Below are positions 34,694-48,009 of a stretch of 64,000 nucleotides of DNA, one piece after another (the stretch's first letter is position 1; every line of letters starts with the position of its first letter). The translations under genes were made by a program, and so were the position numbers. The notes below the pieces were generated by a model. The model worked only from the letters and a program-made list of their open reading frames with translations. It was not told the DNA's origin and did no database searches. The stretch is from Neelides folsomi (Eukaryota > Arthropoda > Collembola > Neelipleona > Neelidae): the NCBI GenBank assembly GCA_034687125.1, contig JAQGBZ010000101.1, forward strand, positions 1-64,000, read 5' to 3'.

Positions 34694-37600
34694 GAAATTC
34701 AGACTAATGTTAGAGGCAGCCAGTGGAGTTAAAACAATATGTTGGAGATTTTGAGAAACTCACTTGTTCCCACAGGTGAAGGTGGGCTGAATTCCTCTTA
34801 TTCGGGATTTTCACGGTGGATGATTTGAGGAGGGAAAAGAGTCGTCCGTTAGGAAAGAAGAGACGAAATCAACTGCTTTGTTTCTCCTTCCTAGGGAGCC
34901 AAACCACTTTTTCCTCGACACTATTGTTCAGACATTCAGAGACACAAATGCGACATCGCTGAGATTCTTTCTTTCTTCAGAATCGAGACCCCCTCAAATC
35001 TCTCCTTGTCAAATAATTCCCTTTTTATTCGCAAAAGTCTAATGTAAAGGGGACAAGCCTTTTTTCCATAAGACACTAATCAACTGCGTACAATATTGTA
35101 CTGGTGTTTAGTACACCACTTTACCAAATATGTTAAACTTAGCTTCTATTTACTTTGAATACATTCATCATAAAAGAATTTTCCATAAATACAATACAAT
35201 CAAAATGTCAATATTTTTGTTTAATTTGTGGCTAGCACCATAAGAGCTTCAATAGACTGAATAAAAATACTTATTTACATACTTAAAACATTCAAAACTT
35301 GCTATCGTTATTTCAATCAACTAAATATTCCATTCTAATCGAAAAATTACTTGTCTATGAAGACTTAAATAACTCATATTATGTATGTATTTAATGTACT
35401 TTATAACATTGGTACAAGTGATGGGTAAGAAAAATGATAAATTGTGGATAGGTCGTTTATAAGAAAGTCTCACATTTAAAACTGATAGATAATGAGGATA
35501 GTGACAAGGTGTGACAAAAGGCAATAAATCAAAAGACGACCCTCGGTAGCTCTCTAAAGAGACTCGAGAAGGATTGATTAAATACTTGTTGGAAATAGAA
35601 CGAAGAGTCTCGAAGGAAAAGCCGAACTGAAACTCTCAACTCCCACGTATACACTTTTAACTCCGAGATTTCCTTTGCTCAACTCCCTTGCCGTCCATTT
35701 CTTTGCTCCGTTTAAAAACCTCAGGAATCAAAGTAACTAAGCGAAGGATGGCTATGGGGATGGTAAGGGATCTCCCTCATTTGCAAGATCTTAAATTAAG
35801 TCCTATGAATTCCTAATGAGCCTTTCCGCTCCCTGTATAAATATCCAAGAGCCTGGCACATGAAACTATGAGACGATCTTTAATGGGATTCAATTTCCAC
35901 ACTTCTAACTACGTCGTCCTCGCATTGAATCTTACTCAAATTTATCAAGGCATTCAAAAAGAGTAATTGATAAAGGTCTCATCTTCTTCAGCCTAAAGAC
36001 CTAATTATTCCTACTTATGCAGGAGCCCCAAAAGCATTCAGATTAGCCCAAAAATTCAACTTTAATCCGATCCTACTTAGAAATGGATATTTAAGTACGA
36101 AGAAATGGAATAAATATGCAAATTCTTCGAGTCATTCCAAACACTTCTTAGCAATGCCAATTTTAGCTCCTATTCAATTGAGGTTTAATTTTGGGAAATT
36201 AATTTCCTTCGAAGATTTAAACCCTAAATTCAGAATTAACTCCACTCTGACATAGAAATTGCTTTCAACTCTCGTACCCTTGAAGTTAAAATTGGATCGA
36301 TCAGGGTTCATATGGTTCTTATAATCCAAAGTCAAGGATCCGATTTAAATGAATTAATGGATTCTCTTGATGGTTAGAGTCACGGTCAATATGAGTGAAA
36401 AAACGTGAAGAAACTAACAAGTTAGATGAATCCCCGAACAATCTTCTTTTATAAGGGTGGGTGTGAATTCTTAGAGGTGAGGAGTGGAGAAGGTCAAAAT
36501 TACAAATGGGGGAATGAAGGCACTTCATCACGATGTGAAATTACTTGAAATGGATCGCAATTAACTACAGAGTCATAAAGAGGGTTGAGACTCAACTACT
36601 TATTATCTCCACAATTGGGATCCCGCAGTGAAAAAACTGGCCTTTCTCAATGCGAATAACATCAGAAGAGTAACCTCAAATCTTACATACATATTTATTA
36701 TCAGTTCATCATTTTTAATTCTGAACAATTAACAATCTACAATTTTTGTATGTGCAATCTCTAGCCATTGCAATTTATTAATTTACAACGGAGCGTCTCT
36801 ATACTTAATTGTTTAAGTATTCACATGATTTATATTTGATTCATATATTCTATACAATTGAATCAAGATTTTTATAGTATAGGTAAAGGATGTAGCATTT
36901 CGGCATCGTAAATGATCTAACATATTTAAATTGAAGTATAATATGTGAATTAAATATTCACAGAGAAAGTTTTTAGCTAATTAATAATGCTTGTTGGAAC
37001 CAACATGAAGAACTTGATAAAATTTTCTATATTGATATATCTTTTCAAAAAGTTCAATTGAAGCGAAATTGATTTGAATAAGGTGATAAGCGGAATGTGT
37101 TAACTCCACTTGAATGGGAAAAGGTTGGGGGGATGTTGTTTCCTTTTATTGTAATGCAAACTCACTAATGATGATTGAAAAGTAGAATGGGAAAGCGTCG
37201 AAAATATTGATCACGTATTGTAGATTGTACTAGTAGAACTCTAACGAACATTTTCATGAAGTGATAAGGTAAAAATGAACAGAGGAACATGAAGGGTGTT
37301 GGTCCCCATTTCCACAACATAGACAATGTTAGAAAATTCAAGCAATTTATGGAAGGTATGTAATTGATGATTTGTAGTACTGGGTTACTCTGCATAGTGC
37401 TATTCTACCTAAATGTACAAGTTACGTAGATTCAGCTTTTCTACCGTGCACATATCTGTTTATTTAATGATCTCATTGAAAGTTATGTCCTTTCTGCATC
37501 CGTCTGCCAGGATTGTAATAGAACTGGACAAGTTCACTTTTCCTCATGCTACTCATTAATGTTGTCAAACTTGCCTTCCCATTCAACCTTCCCGTTCATT

Positions 37601-40600
37601 AACCAATGCATTTTTGCATTGGTGTAACAGTAAAAGGAAAGAGATCATATAAAATATCTTGTTGAAACATTTCTCTGCAAATTGAAAGGGATCGTGAACA
37701 GGCATTCTTTTCTATGATATATAGTACGAGTATATAGAAGTTACAATGATGAAAAGGAATTGTTAAAAGAACTAAAAGAGTAACGAGAGAGGAAGGATGA
37801 TAAACCCCATTTTCAATGGCTCACATCATCCCAAAAATTTACCTGCGGATACTTTGTGGATTTATTTAGATGATTATTTTGATTGGACACTGAGGCAATG
37901 CCAAAATGAGATACTTTACTTGTATGTGAATGACTATGTAAAGAATGCTTTTATTGTTAATCAGATATGTCTAATTTCTAAATTCAGAAAGCCGTCTTCG
38001 GTCATTCGGCTCCACTTTTCCTTCAAGTTATTATTTACGACTGCCGACGTCCTTAAATCAAAAAGCCATTAAACTAAAAAAACAATCATATTTTGAACAA
38101 TCATATATTATGTATGTAAGAGGTATTTTATTTATACAAGAATAATATAATAATTCTTCTTATAAAAGAACCAGCTGCTGAATTTCTTACAATGAACCTT
38201 CGTCGACAATAAAATGCATTTTGTACATATGCCAAAGATATATCATCTCCTATGCAATATTGTTGCATATCAAATAGGTTCGAGAGAATCCCAACCTTAA
38301 TCATTTATACCTGTAGTTTGTTTTATTCCTTCTGTGGCCTCTGTGCACTATGTAAATTCAATCTTGCGTATTTTTCAGCTTGTTAGGATAAGATACGAGG
38401 ATTTCTTCAACAATATCCAACATGCCAAGTTGACTGGTGGATGTGGATTTACTAACAGCTCCCAGTTAGGATAAGATATGAAAGATAAGTTCGTATACGG
38501 GAAAATTATGAGATAAGGATTCAAATGAGCTTTAAGAGATGGGCAGATGGAGGATGAGCCGCCTTAGACCCAGAAAGTGGAAATCCTTGAAGTCTGATAC
38601 TCGCACGCCTTCCTGAGATGACGTTAAGATTATTAAAAATTCTATTGCTATACAAGAATATGTATACTCTCTTCCTAATGGGCCCTGACATTCGAGAACG
38701 GATGCTCTCAGGCTCATCTCTTTGAATCTACGGTGAGTCCTCCATCAAGGGATGCACATCAGGTAAGCAAAGGAGAGATAAAAGTTGATATTGAAAATTA
38801 GTTTGTGGAGCAATGGAAGATTGCAAAGAGCATTTTCCCTCTCTTCTTCCAACTCAAGACTGAACCAAAATTCCCTTCTGTTTAATCTATGAATGATGAT
38901 GGGAGGATAATGGGCCATTCGGGTGTTGGTAATGAAATATAAAATAAAATTTTAAAACCTAATAAACCAGCCCACATCGAGGTAATGGAAAACATGGAAG
39001 TGGTAATAATTGAAAAACACGCCTCTCTTTAGCCAATATTACTTTTACATCCACTTTAAGTATTTATTATATGAAGGACTAATAAAGAGGATGAAGGGTA
39101 TGGAAATTGTTTTTGAGAATTTCCTTTATTTCAAAAGTCTTTCCCCACAACCACAATCGTCATTCTAATGAGATGGAACTCGGAACTTTCTCAGCTAATC
39201 AAATAAAAACAAATCCCAACATCAACTTCCTTCAACCAGCACTCAATTAACTTAAAGTAAGGATTTGAAATGAAGGATTGCATAGGCAGAGAACCCTTCC
39301 ACGTCCGCAATTTTATTTCGAGACGGATTGAATGTCCAAATGAGCCATTCAGTTTGATCACTCCCATGCCCATTATGACAACGAAAGACTTCTTCTCTCT
39401 CAAGTCTTAGACAAACGAAAGTGAAGGAAGGAGATGAGAAAGGACCAAACTTTATTTTTATGTACACCAAGTAGAACACTTCATTACGCCTCTCCACATG
39501 AGATTTGTCAAATTCATAGACGATCCTCAGTTTCCTCATTCTTTCTCATCAGAGAACGGTGAGCGTCTTTTGCATTCAAAGCTCACTGGCCGTTAATAAA
39601 TAAATTATTATGCTAATGTTGCATATTAAAAAGACAATTTCATTGCGGCTTAATCAGTTTTGACAATCTTTAATTTCTACTACTTAAAATAGAATCTTAA
39701 TTTCCTTTCGAAATCCAACACCTTCAAATATCAAAGAAATAGAATATTTAATAATTTAATATATGTCATGGAATACGCTTACGGAATAGAATTAATGTTA
39801 ATTAACTTTAATTTTTTCGTTATCAAACATAAATTCATGTTCTTGAGTTTCGAATTACAACAGCGTAATGTAAACAATAAATGTAGTGGACACTGCGTGA
39901 AGCAATGGAAAATAATTTGTAATATCTGTCTCTTCTTAAGTTTGCGCTAATCTATAAATTCTATAACTTGCCTTTAAAGTCCTTACTCAAATGGTTAGTA
40001 CATTCCAAAATTAATACATGTGTACAAAAGAATCCTCCTCCTTATATGGATGAGAACCTTGAAGGCGGAATTGAGAGAGGATTTCTTTACAATTTGCTCA
40101 GTCATTAGTTGACATGCTTTGGTTAAATACTATCACTGGAATTTGAATGTGAAATAAGAGCTGTACGTTGTAAAGTAAACTGCATAAATAACTTTAAAGC
40201 AAATATTCAGAAATATTCGAACGTGCGTAGCGAAAAGGCATTTGCGAAGTAGCTAAATTAGAACGTCAAAGTTTTTAAAAGGCGCAATTTTTCCACGCTT
40301 AACAGTGAATATCTTAAATCTTAGTTTGTTGAAACAAAAGAAAAATAGAGGAGTCGTCGGGGGTCTCAGTTTTCTCTTCCGGATATAAAGATCTTCATGA
40401 ATATCTTCCTTTTTCTTAATGAGGGTCTCGAAGGAGAATAAACATTTTGCATATGTTGAGGAATATAAATTAACTTACTGTTTCCCCATTTCCCGTATTC
40501 TTTCTGGCTCATAAAGCTTTAAAAAACTTTATTGGCATTCTCATTAATAAATTAGTCCAACTTTTTCTAATCCTTTTGGTAAAATTATAGCAGTAATTTG

Positions 40601-41169
40601 ACTTTGGTAAACACCCAGATTGCTATACTAGTCAAAACTACTAAACAATATACAATCGTAAAACTAAACTACCAACTAATTATTTAAATGTAAAACTTAC
40701 TATACTTGTATGTGGGCACAATAACTTACAGCCACCCGAAATGCTTCGACTACTATTTCACTTTACCTAAATTATCATTTTCCGTTAATTTCAAGTCAGT
40801 TAGTGTCAATAAAAAAGTATGAAACCAAAAAATTACTGATGTACGAGACTCAAACTGACAGACAACAATATAAGTGAGAAAATTTTACTATTAATATTCT
40901 AAAAAGCAATGTGAAGTTTTAAGATTCAAATCATGAATGTGGTTCTGTGTGAAAAAGAGTTAGTTGACTTTATATTGCAATATTCCTACTCCTTCCGGGC
41001 TCATTGTGAATAAAAAACCAGACAACTATCAATACACAAATGCTTAAAAAGGCAGGAGGCAATAATGAAAAAAGATCATTCTAAATTCTAATGAAAGAAT
41101 TACAAGTCATACTTGATTAAATGAGAAAAACAGGAATTTAATATTATTGAACACCAAATATATGCAAAG
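34694..41169. other. gene desert, third part
   Basis: No supported genes. The longest frames (37797-38072 +, 91 aa, and 39252-39539 -, 95 aa) lie in AT-rich sequence, show no domain and lack splice partners. Confidence 0.45.
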
Positions 41170-41207
41170 ATAATAACGATTTAAAATTTGATTTAAATCG
41201 TTATTAT
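41170..41207. repeat. perfect 16-bp inverted repeat with 6-nt loop
   Basis: ATAATAACGATTTAAA at 41170-41185 is followed after ATTTGA by its exact reverse complement at 41192-41207. The stem has no mismatch and does not extend further. It could form a hairpin in RNA or a cruciform in DNA, or be a remnant of a small inverted-repeat element. No target duplication was seen. Confidence 0.8.
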
Positions 41208-43141
41208 GATAAACTGCATAGTTGAATCAGGCTTGGAATCATGCAAGGAACCCAATTCTCCAAGTACATAGATGTAAATTGCGACATGAATAAATTAAAC
41301 ATTCTTATTAAATTAATTCTGCTTCAAACTCTGAAAATATTACTTCGTTCTTCCTTTAACGCACATGTAGTATGTATTTATGCATTCTAATTCCACATAT
41401 CTTTTGTATTTATCAGTGAGAAGAAAATTCCAATTTCTTCGAATAGATGAATTAATGATTCTCCATTCGACAAAGGCCACTGACTATGAATTTAAATGAG
41501 TGGAGCTTGAGGGCTCCTCTAAAGAAACACATAATCGTCATTGGAATGATGGATATTAAAAATCATGCTTTATAAATTAATTAACAAAGGTGATTAATGT
41601 TACATTTTATGGATTCCTTCGTTTCCCACCCTCGCCACTCTTTCTCATGCTATTGCAAAAGAAATTCAATATTCTTTTCATGAAACAAAAGAGTCATTTG
41701 CCTTTGACTTACGTGATAAAGTTGAATTTTAAATCATGTCTAATAAGACCACACGAAGAATACAGCTGTTTTTGAAAGCAGAAGCGATCATTAACTCTAT
41801 CAATGGTGATTCATAATTAAAGAGAATCTAGTCAAGAGGTTTAAGTGAGTGAGTCACTTAGGATTACTTCTGGATAAAGTCAAAGGCGTTTAAAACGAAG
41901 TAAGGAATGAAAAATAACAAATCTTTATATTGTGCTTATGCAGCACCAGAAAATTAAGATATGCGCCCGGAATTGTTTAGTTTATTCCAAAGAATACAAA
42001 ACGAGAAGTATATTGAGATGAATATACTTAATAAAGTAGTTCATTTTGTTTTGGCTTCCCAAACTTCTACGCAAATTCTATAGCTTGAAATATAATCTCG
42101 TAAAGTATGAGGTGAATAAAACAAAAGTACGAGGGTTATTAATCAATACTCCGTCGTAATACATTACTTTTTCACCGCATGAAAATGCTCGACTTTTGCA
42201 ACGAAATCGAAAATCTATGCCAAATGTCTTGTACATAGGTAAGCAGGTTCGAATAAAAAGGGCAATTTTGGATTCCTTCACTTTCTCCAATCACCAATAA
42301 TATTATTAAATGACTTCTGCATACACAATTTATTTTGAAAGATTAATAAGATTGATAAGAAAAGGTTAAATTGCCATTTGGGCTATATCAATTCCGTTTA
42401 ATTACATTTTAACCATAGGAAGCACTCTGGGCATATCTCAACCCATAAAGTATTAGAATGGGGGCAAATTTTATTTAATAATATCTAGTTTGAGAAAAAT
42501 ATACTATTTATTCATAAATGTATTAATGCTTAATCAATGATTTTAGTTCATTTTTCCGTATTGATGCTTAATCGTTTATAAATGAAAATACAATACATCA
42601 AAATCTATGATGTATAAAATGCAGCTTTCAATCATTATCTGCTAATAAATAATTATATGTCTGAGTGAATACTGTATACAAATTGTATTGGATCACCAAG
42701 TTGTTTTATAGATCCTGCTTGGTATGTTTACATATTCTTAATAAAGAAAGTGGTTCTTTGTTTAGGACAACAAAAGACATCGAATCCTTACCTTATTTAT
42801 TGGAAGTTCTTGTGGTGTCGTTTTCTTTTGTCGTTTATAGTAAATATGAGTCAATTGAAGACAGCTCAACGGCTCAAGTCAATAAAAGCTTAATGGAATA
42901 TTTAATATTTCACCACTTCTCTATTTGGCGTTATCTCATCCCACTTATTTTCTCCGTAAATAATTAATTCATTTGCTGCTAATCAAAAAGTCGATCATAG
43001 ACAGCTTAACTTTAAATCGTTTAAAAATGACCTTCTAAAAACTCAATTCAAATATTAAAAAAGTAAACAATGAAGGGCTGAAACACCTTAATTTTACAAA
43101 TAGTTAATGAAACAATTAAATGGAACAATTAAACTTTGAAA
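41208..43141. other. gene desert, last part
   Basis: AT-rich sequence. Frames at 41590-41775, 42078-42290 and 42665-42967 are unrecognised and composition-driven. Confidence 0.4.
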
Positions 43142-43662
43142 ATGAAACTCAAATCTACCACAGATCTTATTTCTAGTTTTGCCGATTGTGTATTTATCTC
43201 ATGTCCAGGTAGACGACAGGTAAATGAGAGAATGACACGGGGAGTAATGAGACGTATAACTACTAGAAATCTTAGTTTCGGATTCAAATTCGGTGTTTGG
43301 AGTTGCGGTGAAGACCTTGGAACTTAACAATGGAGTCAGCTAATTGTTGTGGAGGTAGTTGACAATATAGGAGTTGCTTGGGATGGAGACGGTGAGTGAG
43401 TGAATGGTGGTTGTGCTTCAAGAGTTGTTGGTTGTTGCAGAGGGCTGAGGGACCTCCTCCCACCTGTGACTCCCTTCCTCCTCACCTCAACACAACCGAT
43501 CCCATCTTCGCAATCCTCCAACACACAAGTGGGGATTATACAACAAAGGCACGATGGGATAATATGTCTGTCCGGTGGATTGTTTTCTAATATAACTTTC
43601 ATCATTCTTTTTCTATACAAAGGATCCATTTCGGCGAAGCAGCCGAACATGAGCGAAAGTGA
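43142..43662 (+). CDS. candidate small three-exon gene, unrecognised (about 84 aa)
   Basis: Exons 43142-43219, 43441-43574 and 43623-43662 join in frame. The central exon is GC-rich and begins after a TTGTTGCAG acceptor. It reads RAEGPPPTCDSLPPHL and ends ARWDNMSVR. The last intron is only 48 bp, with TTCTAAT and a pyrimidine tract before ACAAAG; splicing it avoids a TAA and gives IHFGEAAEHERK followed by TGA. The central and last exons look real from composition and from the short intron. The first exon (MKLKSTTDLISS...) is much less certain. I do not recognise the protein, and longer unspliced frames cover the same block in other registers. Confidence 0.4.
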
Positions 43663-44544
43663 CCGCAAGTTTTGGGGATATTCATTCCAACCGGAAGTTC
43701 CATGTCAAAAGTTGAAAAACAATCATGTTCATGAAATGTATTGAGATAAAATGATAGAAAATGTAAGTAGTGTTTACGTAATAATGCATTTGAATATTGT
43801 ATGATATTTCAGCAAGAGTGAGTGTTTTTTTAAAAATCGATATCAGAAGTTGTATTAACGAAACGTTAATATACCTTATGCACGAATGGTGCATATTATT
43901 GGATGAAAAGCATTATTTGATAAAAGGTGTTGCAATGCATTATTATTCTAATAAAAGCAGATATTTAATTTTTTCGTAAAAATAAAATCACATTAAGAAT
44001 CACAAAAAAGTTTAAAAATAATGACACCGAATGGATTATGAATAGATATAAATGAACAAGTAAAAATAAGTTAAATGATAAATTATAATATTACTAGAAT
44101 AGTAAATAATAAAAAAGTATGGCCTATTAATTTGAACATGTTTATGTGCTTAATAGTTAAATCTAAAAAAGTTATATTGCTATTTTGCATTAAAAATATT
44201 ATAAGTCGATCATATTTAATACAATTTTACTGAAGTCTCTTTAATTAATTTATTATTTATATTTAGTAAATATTAAAATCGCGTTAATATGTCCCCTTCA
44301 AATATATCCTTTTATGACTATTATTGTTAATGGCTTACATTAATTCAACGACACTTTAAAAATCTTCATTTCATTTACAAGCCTTCTAAATTAAACACCT
44401 ATTACCTTAAATTATGTTTCTGTAGTTTAAATCGGAATGGACAATGGACATGTTGATTTCACAGACAATTGAAAGCTTTGAGACTGATTTATGGAGTTGG
44501 ATAAACAAGACATGTCGATTTAAAATTCTGTTTGTTTGGTAGGA
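43663..44544. other. AT-rich intergenic stretch
   Basis: Nothing supported was seen between the candidate small gene and the 3' end of the TMEM42-like gene, apart from likely untranslated sequence. Confidence 0.45.
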
Positions 44545-45261
44545 TTAGCGCATTTTTCTCTTTTTAGACGAAGTTAGTATCCTCAGATTTCCACCTTTAC
44601 CAGTGTAATTCATTAAGGCGAGTCCAAAAATTATTAGAAGAGTCCCAATCCACCATAATATTCCAACTGATTCTCCGAATATTAACTGGCCCACTAATGC
44701 CTAAAAAATTAAATTAAATATACACAATACCCAGGTATGTATATTAATTTATTAATATATAGAAAAAAAACACCTTACATTTAAACGATCATTGAAGTGA
44801 CTTACCGAAAAAAAGAAATTCGCGGCTGTGTTGGTCACAGTTGCTTCTAATGAAGTTTTACAATAGCGAAGCGCCTTGACAAAAGTCGTCCACATGATTC
44901 CATTCATTAGAATCATTGAAATAAAAGCAGAAGCTCGGAAGTACATCGAAAACTATATAAAATGATTAAGTATTAGGTAATGTTCTTATGATTTTTAACT
45001 TTAATAAAGTTACATTCTTAATAATTTTTTAATCGTCTGCCAATTTTGAGTATTTAACATTACATGACTGCAAGAAGAGTAAGCATTTTCGTCCGAAAAG
45101 TTCAAATATTTTGAAGAGAGATATTCACAAAACCAAACAGTCTCATTTTGTGTCATGGCTAATTTCCCAAAAGTCCCAGCAATTGCGGCGAGTACTCCAG
45201 AAGTCAAAGCGAGAGTGAGTCCTTTGGTTGGGGATAAGTCTTTTTCTTTCTCATCGTCCAT
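44545..45261 (-). CDS. TMEM42: TMEM42-like multi-pass membrane protein
   Basis: Three exons, 45064-45261, 44806-44952 and 44545-44700, join in phase 0 to 166 residues (human TMEM42 about 159). After a charged start (MDDEKEKDLSPTKG) come hydrophobic segments: LALTSGVLAAIAGTFGKLAM, a second around ISMILMNGIMWTTFVKAL, then SLEATVTNTAANFFFS and ALVGQLIFGESVGILWWIG leading into LLIIFGLALMN. The C terminus is lysine/arginine-rich and cytosolic-looking. The layout resembles half of an EamA/DMT-type transporter, as TMEM42 does: SVTVT-like, then GE and a terminal W-x-G helix. The function is unknown. The donor after SSCSH (GTAATG) was chosen because it alone keeps the frame; the later GTAACT site does not. 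Confidence 0.8.
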
Positions 45262-46096
45262 AATTTTCTAAAATCTAATCAAAATGAAAAAAATTAAGAT
45301 TTGTCGTATAATGTCAAACGTATATAAGAACTTTGTAATTTAAAGATTAAAATCATACATTATACCTTTGAGACAGTTTCGGACTCTTGTTCTTGTATTA
45401 TTTCATTTCCTCACTTCATTAAATGTTATTGAGCAAATAAAAGTGAAAATAATCTCAACTCATTTATAACTAGTTTTTGCTGAACACACTGCATAGACTA
45501 TAAAAGTTCATTGTTCAAGCTGGTTGAAATTAAGATATTTAATTAGGTGGTTGTATTTTTATATTTTATTTTTCCATTGTTTTTACCTTTTTTTCTTCGC
45601 ACGAGTAGTTTCAAAATTAGTCTACTATTACGCAAAGAGTTCAATCCGGGTATTATGAGAAATGTACGGTGCTTTTATCCACCGCAGCAGCAAGAGAAAA
45701 GATATATCCACATCCACAAGACACAAGAAGACCGAATCAAAACTCAAAACTAACTACTATCCACATTCATCCAAACACTCTCCCTAATTGCTTGTGCTTG
45801 TTAGAATAGTAAGTATAAAGATTTATTATTAATAAAAACTATTAAGTATCTTGTTGAGTTCTGTATGCGGGGTCTTTTGGTACTGTTCTAACTTTTCGTT
45901 GAGTAAGGAATATTTCGAAATTATTTAATGACAATGAAGTTACTATAAATAACTACTCAAGCGATTATTCAAACTATAAATTAATTGCATTTTAATTAAT
46001 GCTAAAAATAGTAAATTATGAATCATTTAAAATTCTAGAAATTAATAATACTTTTATTCAATATTTTTTGGTTAAATATTAGCATTTACGTAATAA
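45262..46096. other. intergenic stretch
   Basis: Holds the 5' region of the TMEM42-like gene and the 3' end of the sulfotransferase. A plus frame at 45547-45753 is unrecognised. Nothing else was supported. Confidence 0.4.
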
Positions 46097-48009
46097 TCAG
46101 TCGTAAAGAAAAGTATAGCCAGGATTATTAACATCCATCCAATCATCGAAATCCTGATTGACACGCGAGGTAAAATATTCTCTCCAACTGCCAACTTTTC
46201 CTTTTCTCATAAACTTTTCTTCTGATTTATTCCGAATCCCAAGTTCGTCCCAATGTTCGTAATTGCATGATTTATTTTTGGACATATTTTGAAAACTTGT
46301 GTGAGCGACTAGCAGATTAACGTCTTCAGAACTCAGAGGTATTTCGAGGAAAGTGCTAATTTTCTATAAAGAAAATCAAAATTACAAATATTTTTTATAT
46401 TTTTTTTATATTTATATCATATCAGTGTATTACAAATATGAATTTTGTATATAATATTGTAAAGCATACACACCCGTATTGTTTCGAACGGATCCTTTGA
46501 AAGTTCTTCGTAAGTGATAAACAAAATATTTCGATCATCTTTTCGAGATTCGTAAGAAGTTATGTGACCGAAAAATGGAGTATAAGGAACTAAATAAAAA
46601 AAATATTTCTTTTTATAAATATAATGTCATGCAATTTCGATAAACATTAGTTTTTAAATACGATATTTATAACTTTAATAGCGATGGTTAAAATTACGAA
46701 TTATATTAAAATTAGCTAATGAACTTTCTTTTGGTGCTTATTAATGCTTACTCTGATTCTTTTTAAACGCTTCTTGAAATTCATCGAAGGATCCTGTGTA
46801 ACTGGAGAATTTAAGCATTCGACTAAAATGAAAATAAGACACTACCTGAAAAATTAATTCAACTATTTTTAAATTCAATTCAATATTTCTTATAGTATTT
46901 TCATATATAAGGTATATATTATTATTTAGTTACAAAGCTTAAAGAATTTGAAAATCAAATAGTAACGATATTATACCGTATCTTTCGGATTTCGAGTGAT
47001 GTAAATAATCTTGGCCCTTTTCACTGATTTAGGTAAAAAAGTGTAAGGGAGATGAGTTTTGATAAATCTGTAAAATAATAAAATAAATAAATGTATGGTT
47101 AATTTAATGTTTATCAAATTTATCCAAGAATATTATATCATATTGATAAATGAAATCCAACCTTGGGCCTTTCATTTTCTCAATTGAATTAATTCCAGGA
47201 TATGGATATTCTAAATAGGGAAATCTGTCTTCAAGATTGTTTTTCGACGCATCTTCAACATTCAATCCATTCTTAATTAGATAAACGATCTCTTGAACCC
47301 AAGTTGTTCCTAAAATAAACATAATTAAAAATTCATTGCATACATAAATTTTGGTGTTTTCTAAAAATTAAGAAAAAAATTATCAACCTGTTTTTGGGAA
47401 ACTTGCTACAATGACATCATCTTGATTGAATTGAAATTCAGCTATTCTTTTTATTGTTCCATCTTCGACGATCCCTGCTGGAAGAACACATTCGGTGACA
47501 GATTCTTTTCCGCTTAAGGGATCAATGTTCCTCTTGGAACATTTGAGAAACCTCTTGTAAGATCCTGTGATTTTATCATCAATTGGGATAAAATGACAGT
47601 CTTCTGTAAATTCGTGAAGTTTATCTCTCTTTAATTTTCTAGCAAGAAAAACCAAAATGAATGTTCCGGAAAAAAGTATCAGAGAAAACACTTTTTTATA
47701 AGTTCGAATTTTCATTTCTTGGGTTTTGGCCCTGGCACGACTTTCTTCATCTTCTTCTTCCGGAGGATCAGAAGGACGGTTATTTTTTTCTAGTAGATTT
47801 ACGCTGGTGGAAATACTTCTATTTGCGAATCTTCCTCTTATCGCATTGTTATCGAAGTACGAAATTTTAATCGGCATGTTTCCATTTTTAGTTTCGATCT
47901 TTAAAAGGGAAGTTGATCGAAAATGACGCAGTGAGACGACTCCATAAAACGAATGACCAACTCGAGCTTTAATAACTCCAAAATGACTAGCCAACTTGCT
48001 CATTTTCAC
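46097..48009 (-). CDS. membrane-anchored sulfotransferase
   Basis: Six exons, 47388-48009, 47162-47309, 46977-47067, 46752-46845, 46474-46589 and 46097-46363, join in frame to 445 residues. PAPS-binding motifs are clear: SFPKTGTTW (5'-phosphosulfate loop), RFIKTHLPY, YITRNPKDTVVSYFHFSRML (3'-phosphate site), ITYEELSKDP, and the C-terminal RKGKVGSWREYFT equivalent of RKGxxGDWKNxFT. This is the Sulfotransfer_1 family, which moves sulfate from PAPS to hydroxyl or amine substrates. Unusually, about 195 residues precede the catalytic start. They comprise a basic Ser/Arg-rich region, an acidic PPEEEDEES stretch and one hydrophobic helix (VFSLILFSGTFILVFLA) followed by a basic KLKRDKL. This suggests a membrane anchor with the enzyme on one side; cytosolic SULTs are near 300 aa. 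The substrate is unknown. It is divergent from BLCAP. Confidence 0.92.

Noticed and set aside
37797-38072. 91-residue plus frame in the desert
   Set aside because: AT-rich, no splice partners, no recognised domain; its length is expected by chance in 64 kb.
39252-39539. 95-residue minus frame in the desert
   Set aside because: It overlaps another frame on the same strand, has no domain and no composition shift typical of exons here.
43336-43668. 110-residue minus-strand frame
   Set aside because: It is antisense to the candidate spliced plus-strand exons, with low-complexity Ser/Thr/Pro content and no domain. It remains a weak alternative.
45010-45063. C-terminal continuation of the TMEM42 first exon to a stop near 45010
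   Set aside because: Splicing at GTAATG (after 45064) joins in phase to two further hydrophobic exons. The unspliced tail has no family resemblance.
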